From the NCBI RefSeq assembly GCF_003253995.1, contig NZ_QKZL01000020.1, forward strand, positions 30,021 to 68,616: 38,596 nt of DNA, given 5' to 3'. The notes beneath the pieces are model-generated. The model was given only the letters and a program-made list of their open reading frames with translations. It was not told where the DNA came from and did not search any database. Origin of the DNA: Palleronia aestuarii (GTDB lineage: Bacteria; Pseudomonadota; Alphaproteobacteria; Rhodobacterales; Rhodobacteraceae). The translations under genes and the position numbers were made by a program. Of the stretch, positions 1 to 7,659 are shown piece by piece; position 1 is the stretch's first letter; the number at the start of each line of letters is the position of its first letter.

Positions 1-462
1 TCGACATCTTGGTCTTGCCCCTGTTTCACCGGACACTCAGGCGGTTGCGGTTTGAGCGGCGATGAATTCGCGAGGCGAGCGCATTTTCAGCCCTGAGTGC
101 GGGTGGTTTTCGTTGTAGTCGCGCTTCAGCGTCTTCACGAAGGCCTCCGATATTCCGTTGCTCTGCGGGCTCTGGATCGGCGTGAAGCAGGGTTTCAGGC
201 CGAGCTGACGGGTGAAGATCTGCGTGTCTTTCGCGATGTAGGGTGAGCCGTTGTCGGACAGCATCTCGATGACCGAGGACGCGCGGTATGCGCCGAAGCG
301 GCGTTCCACGGCCTCGAGCATGATGTCGCGGATGTCGGAGCCACTGATCCCGGCGTTGACCACGGCACGCCAAGCAATGATCTCGCGGTCGTGGGCGTCG
401 ATGATGAAGGCGCCGCGGACGATGTCGCCGTTCCAACAGGTATACTCGAACCCGTCCGAGCA

Positions 463-505
463 GTGAGCCGGTGAGGCGCCACTGGTTCGAGCCCACCGGC
501 GAACG
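463..505 (+). repeat. Palindromic mini-element, copy C (in IS3 orfB)
   Basis: Arms GCCGGTG (467-473) and CACCGGC (494-500) pair perfectly around a 20-base loop containing GCGCCACTGGTTCGAG. The element splits the codons for an expected SNLRWCSDGFEYTCW stretch of OrfB, of which SNLR lies on one side and CSDGFEYTCW on the other, and shifts the frame. The consensus strand is the plus strand, antisense to orfB, unlike the other four copies. The unit aligns over about 43 columns with copies A, B, D and E in other transposase genes of this window. Confidence 0.72.
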
Positions 506-667
506 CAGGTTCGAACGCACGACGATGACCTTGCCGTCGTGGACATGCTCGGGACGCTCCGTGTATTTCCGTGCGAACAGCAGGTTGTGGGCCTTCATGA
601 TGCGACAGACCCGCTTGTGATTGACCGGCGCCAAGTCCCGAGCTCGAAGCTGCCGGTTCAGGAGCGC

Positions 668-710
668 GTCGCCAGTGGTCGCTCGGACCAGTGGCGCAAC
701 CACTGGCAAC
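668..710 (-). repeat. Palindromic mini-element, copy D (in IS3 orfB)
   Basis: Arms GCCAGTGGT (671-679) and ACCACTGGC (699-707) form a perfect 9-bp stem with a 19-base loop that reads GCGCCACTGGTCCGAGCG on the minus strand. It interrupts the OrfB stretch RPTYGYRR...LLNRQLRA, adding about 38 net bases and breaking the frame. The consensus strand is the coding strand of orfB. Loop and flanks match copy C in the same gene, while the arms differ. Confidence 0.72.
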
Positions 711-830
711 TCCGCCGGTAGCCGTAGGTCGGACGCGCTGCCACCAGCGCCGTGATCATTGGCACCACCGCCGCGTCTTGCGCTTTATGGTAGCGCCGCC
801 GCGGCTTTGTCTCCCCCTTCGACCGGTCGA

Positions 831-1279
831 TCAGGTTGGAACGGGCGACACCCAGAGTTTAGGCCACGACCTTAACCGGAAATCGTCCTTCAGCGGCGAC
901 CGCGCGAGCAAGGTCAGTTTTTTTGAGCGTGACTTGTCCAGAGCCTCGCGCAGGATTTCGGCCTCCAGCGTCTTGCGGCCGAGCTGGCGTTCGAGTTCGC
1001 GGATGCGGTCCTCCATCTGGCGGACGACCTGTCTCGCAGGCTCGACCTGGTGACGTCATCATCCTCGGACACGGCGACACTTCCCCCTTCGAGCATGAGC
1101 CGGCGCCAACGATACAGCAGGTTCGGTGCTGCGCTATTGCGGCGCGCAACCACCGAGATGCTGGCACGGTCGTCCAGCGTCTCTTCCACGATCCGCAGCT
1201 TCTCAGCCGCGGTCCAGCGGCGCCGACGGCCGCCATCGGTGATAATTTCTATCTCAGACATAAGCACGTGCTCAGGCAT
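831..1279 (-). pseudogene. IS3 transposase OrfA (HTH), frameshifted
   Basis: The first part reads as an IS3 OrfA: MSEIEIITDGGRRRRWTAAE followed by KLRIVEETLDDRASISVVAR, a helix-turn-helix of the HTH_Tnp_1 type. The C-terminal coiled-coil (MEDRIRELERQLGRKTLEAE) continues in another frame from about 1050. A single base gain or loss therefore separates the two halves. The gene precedes the orfB remnant on the same strand, as in intact IS3 elements. Confidence 0.8.
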
Positions 1280-1330
1280 ATGCCCAAGCCTCCATGGTTA
1301 TGCCTGAGTGTCCGGTCAAAACGGGGGCCA

Positions 1331-1660
1331 GTTCAACGGATTACGCCAGTCATTACGGCATGACCGGGCAATTGGAAGAAAATGAGTAGCGCGCCCATCG
1401 TAACCGGCTGCCGAGGACCGTCTACCGCGGAGAGGGGTCGAATTTTATGCTCCGTCGTTCCTGGACGTTGACAATGACGTCGTATCGAACAGAGGCAGGG
1501 ATGCGGCGCAAGGTGATCGTTGGTGCGGAAAGGCGTCGACGGGGGACCCGAGAACAGAAGCGCAGAGTGCCGTCAAAAATCGGCGTCGGCAGAGCGAAAT
1601 TGACCTTACCCTTGGATTAGTGCCGCGTTGATCCGGAAAATTGCGGTCACCGCACAATGT
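1331..1660. other. Intergenic stretch without recognised gene
   Basis: This stretch lies between the IS3 right end and the IS5 fragment. Open frames here (for example a 70-residue one on the minus strand at 1445-1657) have no recognisable motif and no convincing ribosome site. I see no repeat, RNA gene or terminator. Confidence 0.5.
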
Positions 1661-1860
1661 TCAGCGACAGTACGAAGACAGCAGGTAGGCATGGATCATG
1701 TCGTCGCTGCAGACATGCTGGCCACTCCCCCTGCAGCTCAGCGCCGCATCCCACGGCATCTTTGGGTCGAACCAGACAGTCAGCGAGCCATGCTTACGCA
1801 GTTCGGCATTTTCAGCGGCCCAGTCAAGTTGCGCTAGCGGATCGAAGTTGGTCGCATCAT
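1661..1860 (-). pseudogene. IS5 (IS903-like) transposase N-terminal fragment
   Basis: The minus strand encodes LDWAAENAELRKHGSLTVWF followed by DPKMPWDAALS and a degraded CSDDMIHAYL. This matches the start of IS5/IS903-type transposases (typically NWPAYNAALRRRGSLTVWFD, then YSDAAIQACL), as I recall them. The catalytic core is missing and the frame runs into unrelated sequence on both sides. A C-terminal piece of the same broad family sits at the other end of the window (38285 onward). Confidence 0.65.
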
Positions 1861-1992
1861 GCACTCTGGCTGTCTCACTGATTTGCCATTGTGTCTTCCA
1901 CCAGTACGGGGCTGTGCGACAAGGTCCTGGTAAGCGAGCTGTGCCGCCAGCGCCGGCAAACGGCGGTACCGGTCGCGGGTGTGGCATAGCTA

Positions 1993-3132
1993 CTATCGTG
2001 CCTCGCGCGTTGTAGCGTCGGCGAGGGTCGCACGGTCGATCTCGATGCCGAGGCCGGGGCCATCCGGGATCGCGATCATTCCGCCGTGCGGGACGAGCGG
2101 CGTCGTCAGCACGGTCTGCTGGAACGGGTGCTCGGTCCGGTCGAACTCCAACATCGGCGCGATGGGGGCGCCGCGCACCGGGTCGGGCGGCATCGCCGCG
2201 ATGAACTGGAGCGCCGCGGCGATCTGCACCGCCGTTCCCCACACGTGCGGGATCACGCGGATACCGAACAGGCTGGCAAGGTCGTGGATGCGCTTGGCCT
2301 CGGTGAAACCGCCGCAGCCGCCCACATCGGGTTGGAGGATGTCGACCGAGCGGCGCCGCAGCGCCTCGTACATGCCCCAGCGGGTGTGCCAGGTCTCGCC
2401 GCCGGCGACCGGCAGCGGCTGACCCGCGCGCACCGCGTCGTAGGCATCGAGTTGCTCGGGGACCACCGGCTCCTCGAACCACTTCACACCGTACTCGGCC
2501 GCCCTGCGTCCCACATCGAGGCTTTCCAGGACGTCATAAGCGTTGTTGGCGTCGATCATCAGGTCCATGCCGTCGCCCATCACCTCGCGCACGGCGGCGA
2601 TGACGCGCATGTCCTCCTCCACATCGAAGCCGATCTTGATCTTCGCCGCCTTGAACCCGTCCGACTTGTGGCGCTCCATGTCGAGCGCGTTGTCCTCCAC
2701 CCGGTCGACGCCTTCGCGTTTGAAGGCGCCGGTCGCGTATGCCTGGACCTCCTCGCGGAAGCGCCCGCCCATGAGGGTGGAGATCGGCACACCGAAGTGC
2801 TTGCCCTTGATGTCCCACAGCGCGATGTCAATCCCCGACAGCGCCGTCACCGTCAGCCCACGCTGGCCCTGGTGGCGCAGCGCGCTATAGAGTGTCGACC
2901 AGGTCTTCTCGGTTTCAAGCGGATTGCTGCCCGTGAGCCAGCCTGCATACGTCTCCACGATCGCTGCATTCGCCCAGGCCGGGCCGAGGCATTCGCCCCA
3001 CCCCGTCGTCCCGTCATCGCACACGATCTCTACAAGCGTGTGCGTGCGACGGGAGAACTTCATCGTCGCCGCCTCGTAGGGGACCTCCATCGGGGTATCG
3101 AGCACATGCGTGCGGACGAGGTCGATCTTCAT
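1993..3132 (-). CDS. gci: D-galactarolactone cycloisomerase-like enolase-superfamily enzyme
   Basis: This 379-residue enzyme belongs to the mandelate racemase/muconate lactonizing group of the enolase superfamily. It has the KxK base motif (Lys164-Ile-Lys166), metal ligands at Asp194 (MIDAN), Glu220/221 (WFEEP) and Glu246 (AGGET), and the general acid/base His296 (IPHVWG). The whole chain closely resembles my recollection of Agrobacterium Gci, for example ALSGIDIALWDIKGKH and EEPVVPEQLDAY. Gci isomerises galactaro-lactones during oxidative galacturonate/galactarate catabolism. The start is an ATG just after the regulator gene (67-bp gap), so the two are probably co-transcribed. A related sugar-acid dehydratase is the main alternative. 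Confidence 0.85.
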   Translation of the reverse strand: MKIDLVRTHVLDTPMEVPYEAATMKFSRRTHTLVEIVCDDGTTGWGECLGPAWANAAIVETYAGWLTGSNPLETEKTWSTLYSALRHQGQRGLTVTALSGIDIALWDIKGKHFGVPISTLMGGRFREEVQAYATGAFKREGVDRVEDNALDMERHKSDGFKAAKIKIGFDVEEDMRVIAAVREVMGDGMDLMIDANNAYDVLESLDVGRRAAEYGVKWFEEPVVPEQLDAYDAVRAGQPLPVAGGETWHTRWGMYEALRRRSVDILQPDVGGCGGFTEAKRIHDLASLFGIRVIPHVWGTAVQIAAALQFIAAMPPDPVRGAPIAPMLEFDRTEHPFQQTVLTTPLVPHGGMIAIPDGPGLGIEIDRATLADATTREAR

Positions 3133-3199
3133 CGCGGGTGTTTCCTGTTGCCTGGTGCGGCCGTAGGCCGGCTATCGTTCGTACAAAGTCGTCCCGGCC

Positions 3200-4003
3200 T
3201 CACCGGCCGGGCGTTGCGCGGCTGCGGTCTTCGTCGGCAGACGCCTCCGCGGACGGCGCCGGAGCGCCGGCATGGCTGAGCATGAGCGTGCGGTAGCGCT
3301 TCTGGCTCCATAAGAGGTGCGTGCGCATGGCTTGCCGGGCGCCATCCGGATCGCCGTTCATGATCGCTGCAATGATGGCGTCGTGCTCGGCAAGCAGCGT
3401 CTGCAAGTCTGGCAGAAGTTCGGAGCCGGGGCCGCGGACCGCCTTGCGCGGCAGCCCCTCGACCCCCATCGCCTCCAGAAAAGCCGCAAAGCGCGGGTTG
3501 CCCGAACCCAAGGCCACCGCGTGATGGAAGCCATAATCGGCATCGTTGCTCGGCTCGCCGCGCGCGATGACCGCGCGCAGTGTCTCGTTGGCCTCCATCA
3601 TGGCGACCTCCTGCGCGGCGGTCCGGCGCAGCGCGGCGAAGGCGGCCGTCTCCACCTCCACTGCCATGCGCAATTCCAGCATCTCCAGGATCGATGAGAT
3701 GTTCTGCGGGTCGACGGTCGTAAAGTCCAACGCGCGGGCCTTCGCCTCGCACACAAAGGCGCCGGAGCCGCGGCGGGAGACCAGAAGGCCATCGGCTCGC
3801 AGCACGGCGAGCGCTTCGCGGATGACGGTGCGGCTGACGCCGAACTGATCCACCAAGCGCACCTCTGCCGGCAGCTTGCCGCCGGTCTTGTACTCGCCGG
3901 CGCGGATCGATCGGCGCAGCCCTTCGGCGACCCGTTCCGCGCGGCTTTGCGACCCGGTGTGCAGTGGAGCCGAATTCTCGCCGGGGCGGCGTACCTGTTT
4001 CAT
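3200..4003 (-). CDS. GntR-family regulator, FadR/FCD subfamily
   Basis: This 267-residue protein is read from an ATG at 4003; an upstream in-frame start at 4060 is possible but lies in the promoter gap. The N-terminal winged helix carries GKLPAEVRLVDQFGVSRTVI and REALAVLRADGLLVSRRGSG. The C-terminal FCD domain keeps the likely metal/effector ligands: Asp and His in DADYGFHHAV, His in LLAEHDAII and His in MRTHLLW. FCD regulators usually sense carboxylic acids or sugar acids. It sits between gci (same strand) and a divergent TRAP binding protein, so it very likely controls both. Two candidate operators lie in the gap at 4067-4098. Confidence 0.88.
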   Translation of the reverse strand: MKQVRRPGENSAPLHTGSQSRAERVAEGLRRSIRAGEYKTGGKLPAEVRLVDQFGVSRTVIREALAVLRADGLLVSRRGSGAFVCEAKARALDFTTVDPQNISSILEMLELRMAVEVETAAFAALRRTAAQEVAMMEANETLRAVIARGEPSNDADYGFHHAVALGSGNPRFAAFLEAMGVEGLPRKAVRGPGSELLPDLQTLLAEHDAIIAAIMNGDPDGARQAMRTHLLWSQKRYRTLMLSHAGAPAPSAEASADEDRSRATPGR

Positions 4004-4066
4004 CTGTCCGTACGTACCCTGTCTCGCCTGATCACCAATGTACCAGACGCACCCTCGCAATACAAT

Positions 4067-4098
4067 TAGTCATACAACTTTACGCAAAGCAGTCGTAC
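4067..4098. promoter_or_regulatory. Pair of candidate GntR/FCD operators
   Basis: TAGTCATACAA (4067-4077) fits the TNGTNNNACNA pattern of FadR-type operators on both strands. A second GT-N3-AC core, GTCGTAC, lies at 4092-4098 inside the near-palindrome AGTCGTACT. The cores start 23 bp apart, about two helical turns. A possible -10 box TATAAC (4107-4112) for dctP follows directly. Both sites sit in the divergent gap between the regulator and dctP. The assignment is inferred from pattern and position only. Confidence 0.5.
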
Positions 4099-4187
4099 TG
4101 TTAATGTATAACGGGAATTAGGGCGGGGGAGTCGCTGGAGCCATGCCATCAGCGCGGCCGAGGTCCCGCAGTTTTTGGGAGGATACC

Positions 4188-5165
4188 TTGCGCACTATCA
4201 CATCACTTGTGCCCGCGATCGCGATTGCGGCGGGCCTGACCCTTGCCGCGCCCGCACAGGCCAAAACTCTAAAATTCGCGCATACCTACGAGACCAGCGA
4301 GCCTTACCACGAGGGCGCGCTTTGGATTGCCGATGAGATTGAGAAGCGCACCGAGGGGCGCTACGACATCGAGGTTTTCCCCGCCTCATCGCTGGGCAAG
4401 GAGGTCGACATCAACGAGGGTCTCGGCCTTGGGACCGTCGACATAATCTACACCGGCGCGCTGTTCGTCTCGACGAGTTACGGCCCGCTTGCCATCTCTG
4501 ATGCGCCCTACATCATGAGAGATTTCGACCACTGGCTTGCTTACCGCGAAAGTGGCCTGCTGAAAGAATTGTCGCAGGGGTATGAGGAGGCCACCGGTAA
4601 CCACCTCCTCAGCATCGTCTACCACGGGCAGCGCCACATCACGGCGAACCGGCCGATCCTCTCGCCGGAGGACATGAAAGGAATGAAGCTGCGCGTGCCC
4701 AATGCACCGCTTTTCCACCTGCTCACCGATCCGCTCGGCGCCAATGCCACTCCGATCTCCTTCGCCGAAGTTTATCTCGCTTTGCAGCAGGGCGTGGTGG
4801 AAGGGCAGGAGAACCCGCTCATCACCATCCGCGCCAAGCGCTTTTACGAGGTGCAGAGTGACATCTCGCTGACCGGCCATATCGCCAACACACTCCTCCT
4901 CCTGATGAGCGGCAACGCCTGGAACGAGCTCAGCGAGGCGGATCAGGCGATCTTCACCGAAGTCTTCGAAGAGGCCGCAGTGGAAATCACGAAAGATGTA
5001 CGCGTGCAGGAGGCCGAACTCGTGCAGTGGTTCCGCGACCAGGGCGTGAACGTCCACGAGGTCGATCGTGCGCCCTTCCGTGAAATTGTGCTGCCAGGCC
5101 TTACCGGCCCGAATGCGCCGTGGACGCAGGACCAGTTCGACCGTCTTCAGGCGCTCGCGAACTAA
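4188..5165 (+). CDS. dctP: TRAP transporter solute-binding protein (DctP family), orphan
   Basis: The start is taken as TTG at 4188, because GGGAGG (4177-4182) lies 5 bases upstream and the product then begins with a normal signal peptide (RTITSLVPAIAIAAGLTLAA, cleavage near AQA-KT). The upstream ATG at 4143 would add an odd basic leader. The mature part is a DctP domain with the substrate-carboxylate Arg region MKLRVPN and the hinge region ALQQGVVEGQENP. It should bind a sugar acid or dicarboxylate in the periplasm. No DctQ or DctM gene follows; transposase debris begins about 85 bp downstream. The transporter is therefore incomplete in this window, or relies on membrane subunits encoded elsewhere. 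Confidence 0.9.
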   Translation: MRTITSLVPAIAIAAGLTLAAPAQAKTLKFAHTYETSEPYHEGALWIADEIEKRTEGRYDIEVFPASSLGKEVDINEGLGLGTVDIIYTGALFVSTSYGPLAISDAPYIMRDFDHWLAYRESGLLKELSQGYEEATGNHLLSIVYHGQRHITANRPILSPEDMKGMKLRVPNAPLFHLLTDPLGANATPISFAEVYLALQQGVVEGQENPLITIRAKRFYEVQSDISLTGHIANTLLLLMSGNAWNELSEADQAIFTEVFEEAAVEITKDVRVQEAELVQWFRDQGVNVHEVDRAPFREIVLPGLTGPNAPWTQDQFDRLQALAN

Positions 5166-5249
5166 GAGCGGGCCTCGTTGTAAGAAGCCTACAGCGTTCG
5201 TTCGCGCTACTGGCCCGGTAACCGCGGCCCCTCGCACGAGGAACGGCCC

Positions 5250-5710
5250 TGAACCACGAGAAGCTCTGTCGGCTCTGCTGGCACGAGAGGCTACTGCGCT
5301 CTCTGAGGGCTGCGCAACCAGCTATGGCCTCCGTCAGCACGTCATTCCAAAGCTGTTACGGGACGGAGTTCACCAGCCGGGAATCCTCTGGGAGGCAGAT
5401 CAGAACGCGGCCCCCTGGCACGACATCGACCCCGTCAAGCCGCAGCAGAACGCCTTCATCGAGTCCTTCAGCAGAAGCCTCTGGGACGAACTGCTAAACT
5501 AGGAGATCTTCGATACCCCGGACGATGCCAAGAGCAAGCTGACGCTACGACGATAACGCCGTTAGGCCGCACTCATCGCTTGGAAACCCGACGCCACTCG
5601 AAGCGCGCCAAATGCTTCGGCAATTAGAGGGCTCCGAGCCCGGCGCGATCACCCGAAACGACTGGCCCGGCTACCAATCTCGCTTTCGCAGGCTTTCCCT
5701 ATAACCAACA
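5250..5710 (+). pseudogene. IS3-family (IS407-like) OrfB remnant, internally deleted
   Basis: Near 5251 the plus strand reads LNHEKLCRLCWHERLLRSLR, the HTH_21 boundary of an IS3 OrfB. From about 5360 it jumps to the C-terminal third: WHDIDPVKPQQNAFIESFSR, DELLN, a stop codon, EIFDTPDDAKSKL, and in a later frame RPHSSLGNPTPLEARQ. The DD(35)E core between these parts is missing. Stops and frame changes make it non-functional. Its position directly after the orphan dctP suggests that it took part in losing the downstream TRAP genes. Confidence 0.7.
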
Positions 5711-5855
5711 AACCGGCACCGGGCAGGTCACCTCCGGCAGACCCGGGACGGTCCAATTTCCATCAGCTTCACCGAGGGGTCTCGATTGAGGCAAAGCGCT
5801 TGTACCGCCGCATCGCAGGGTTCACGGTACCGCAATATGAGTGGGGTGAGTTGCG

Positions 5856-6710
5856 ATGCAGTGGCGTGGGCGTAGAGGAAGCAGCAATATCGAGGATCGG
5901 CGTGGCCGTAGGGGTGGCGCTGCGGCGATCGGCAGCGTGGGGGGGCTCGGCGTTGTCGCCGTGGTCGTGATCGGGTGGTTTCTGGGGGTCGACCTGACGC
6001 CGCTTCTTCGAGATCAGGAGATCTCGCTCGGGGGTGGCGGAGAAAGCCAGATCACTCAAGCCGACGAGGAAGCGGCAGAATTCGTCAGCGTCACGCTCGC
6101 CGATACGGAGGAAGTCTGGTCCGCGATTTTTTCTGAGCAGGTGGGCGAGGTCTACGAGCCGCCAACCCTGGTGCTCTTCAAGAACGTGACCCAAAGCTCA
6201 TGCGGCAACGCCTCTGGGGCAACCGGGCCATTTTATTGCCCTGGCGACCGCAAGATCTATCTCGACACCGCCTTTTTCACCACCATGTCCGAACGCCTGG
6301 GCGCGGAGGGGGATTTCGCCGCTGCCTACGTAGTAGCTCACGAGGTCGCGCATTACGTGCAAGACGAGTTGGGTATTCTCGGAGAAGCCAATCGGATCCG
6401 CTCGCAGGCAAGCCAGATCGACGCGAATGCCATATCCGTCAGGATCGAGCTTCAAGCCGATTGTCTTGCCGGCATCTGGGCGCGCGCCGCTGGCGACCGT
6501 TTCGGCTCGCTCGATCAGGGCGACATCGAGGAGGCGATGAACGCTGCCAAGCAGATCGGCGACGACACGCTGCAGCGCCGTGCAGGACGCGTTCCCGCAC
6601 CGCATACCTTTACCCACGGCACTTCGGAGCAGCGCGCAAAATGGTTCGAAATCGGGTATGGGTCGGGAGAGGTTCCCGCCTGCAATACGTTCAGCGCGGA
6701 GCAACTTTAA
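5856..6710 (+). CDS. YpfJ-family putative neutral zinc metallopeptidase
   Basis: This 284-residue protein matches the usual length of the Zn_peptidase (YpfJ/KPN_02809) family. A basic N-terminal tail (residues 1-22) is followed by one membrane helix (about 31-44). The lumenal or periplasmic part carries the zinc motif HEVAHYVQD (His162, Glu163, His166) and the third-ligand region IELQADCLAG (Glu198). Paired cysteines (SSCGNA and FYCPG) are typical. It starts at an ATG with a weak purine-rich GTGAG upstream. It stands alone between two transposase remnants. The substrate is unknown for the family. Confidence 0.85.
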   Translation: MQWRGRRGSSNIEDRRGRRGGAAAIGSVGGLGVVAVVVIGWFLGVDLTPLLRDQEISLGGGGESQITQADEEAAEFVSVTLADTEEVWSAIFSEQVGEVYEPPTLVLFKNVTQSSCGNASGATGPFYCPGDRKIYLDTAFFTTMSERLGAEGDFAAAYVVAHEVAHYVQDELGILGEANRIRSQASQIDANAISVRIELQADCLAGIWARAAGDRFGSLDQGDIEEAMNAAKQIGDDTLQRRAGRVPAPHTFTHGTSEQRAKWFEIGYGSGEVPACNTFSAEQL

Positions 6711-6732
6711 GCGTTAGGCGAACCGTTGAGTT

Positions 6733-7280
6733 GGCATTGTCAGGTGTTTGACCGCGACGCGGGAGTAGTCGCTTGGAACCGCTTATGCCGACAGTTCGGT
6801 CGTGTAGCCTGCCCAATGGTCGAACGCGTCCCGTCCGGCATGGCGATCGGAATGGGCGGAGAGGCGGTGACGGTGGGGGCGGAAGATGGCGGCGGCCTGG
6901 TCGTGGACCGACAGGAACCGCTAGGCCTGTCGCGTCGATCGCCCGCCACAACCAATACTTCATTCCGTCGATCTCGAGGACGACATCGTCGAGGTGCCAC
7001 GTGTCGGCCGGCCCGGGCCGGTCACGCCATATTTTCTCGGCGATCGGTGTCCCGCATTTCGCCGCCCAAACCCGGATCGTCTCGCAGGAGACGACGACCC
7101 CGCGTTCGGCGAGGAGATCCTTGCCGTCGTGCAGGCCGAGGGCGAAGCGGTGATAGGCTCAGACGGCATATCCGATCACGGTTCGCGGGAACCGATGTCC
7201 CTTGAGGCAGGAGAGATCGTCGGGGTTCAGCATCCGGAGGGGCTGGCTGGGCGTCGCCGGGCCGTCAGCATGACAATCCC
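6733..7280 (-). mobile_element. Internally deleted IS6-family element, copy 1 (548 bp)
   Basis: The left end is GGCATTGTCAGG (6733) and the complement of the right end is GGGATTGTCATG (7280), 10 of the first 12 bases matching. Between them, on the minus strand, lie the transposase N-terminus (CLKGHRFPRTVIGYAVWAYH, then AERGVVVSCETIRVW and DTWHLDDVVLEIDGMKYWLW) joined directly to its C-terminus (FLSVHDQAAAIFRPHRHRLS, then DAFDHWAGYTTELSA). The catalytic middle is gone. The junction falls at a short shared GCGTCGAT/GCGTTGAC-like sequence. The element is closely related to the remnant at 30083. Confidence 0.75.
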
Positions 7281-7659
7281 GCGGGATGGGCTTGTCGAAC
7301 CCCGGGCGCATTCGACGGATGCACGGGCCAAGACAATTCACCTAACGAACCGAGCCCGCGCCCTGCACGCTTCGGCAAAGGCCGCCGCGTGAAAGGTCAA
7401 CGCGATGGCCCTCGGACACTTCGACGAGGGCAACTGCGATCTCTTCGTGTCCACGATGCGCAGTGCCGTCGAGAAGCTGAAGGCGGGAGAGGCCAGTTAG
7501 CGTGAGGGCAACGAAGCGCGCCGCGACTACGATCGTCAGCCCCGATGCCGGGCAGAGAACTATCTGCTCACCCGCGCCTAGTTGGAAGCTGAAACGCGGG
7601 CGTGCCTGCGCTCCGGAACGGCCATTCCCCCGCCTTCCCGCACCGGTCGAAATAGGTGC
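7281..7659. other. Gap without recognised gene
   Basis: The gap lies between the deleted IS6 element and the adenine deaminase stop codon. A 31-residue plus-strand frame at 7404-7499 (MALGHFDEGNCDLFVSTMRS, then AVEKLKAGEAS) looks codon-like but is not recognised and has no clear start signals. It may be the remains of a gene. No terminator was identified. Confidence 0.4.

Larger units (their letters stand above)
37..880 (-). pseudogene. IS3 transposase OrfB (DDE integrase), broken
   Basis: Pieces of one OrfB lie in different frames. The HTH_21-like part has APVNHKRVCRIMKAHNLL and the rve domain has FIIDAHDREIIAW (first Asp), LSDNGSPY (second Asp) and NGISEAFVKTLKRDY (Glu). All three catalytic acids are therefore visible, but the reading frame is split. 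One break falls at a 37-bp palindrome near 671-707, the second at a palindrome near 467-500. Near the end, KRDY is followed directly by NENHPHSGLK. Relatives as I recall them have about 22 more residues here, ending in EDY, so a deletion between two copies of the Asp-Tyr codons is likely. Transposase function is lost unless frameshifting restores it, which is improbable with this number of lesions. Confidence 0.85.
16..1330 (-). mobile_element. Decayed IS3-family insertion sequence
   Basis: The element is bounded by inverted repeats of about 28 bp. The left end (from 16) and the complement of the right end (from 1330) share ACCGGACACTCAGGC and both start with TG, as IS3 ends do. Inside, on the minus strand, lie orfA and orfB remnants in the usual order. 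Both frames are broken: orfA shifts near 1050, and orfB is interrupted by two small palindromic inserts (463-505 and 668-710). The end of orfB also appears to lack about 66 bp. No clear target duplication flanks the element. It is not expected to move by itself. Confidence 0.88.

Noticed and set aside
1661-2482. A 273-residue minus-strand open frame overlapping gci
   Set aside because: Its first part is a shifted frame of gci (low complexity, Arg-rich) and only its tail is the IS5 fragment. It is not one gene.
2086-3279. A 397-residue plus-strand open frame
   Set aside because: It is antisense to gci, His/Arg-rich, and has no family resemblance; a typical high-GC shadow frame.
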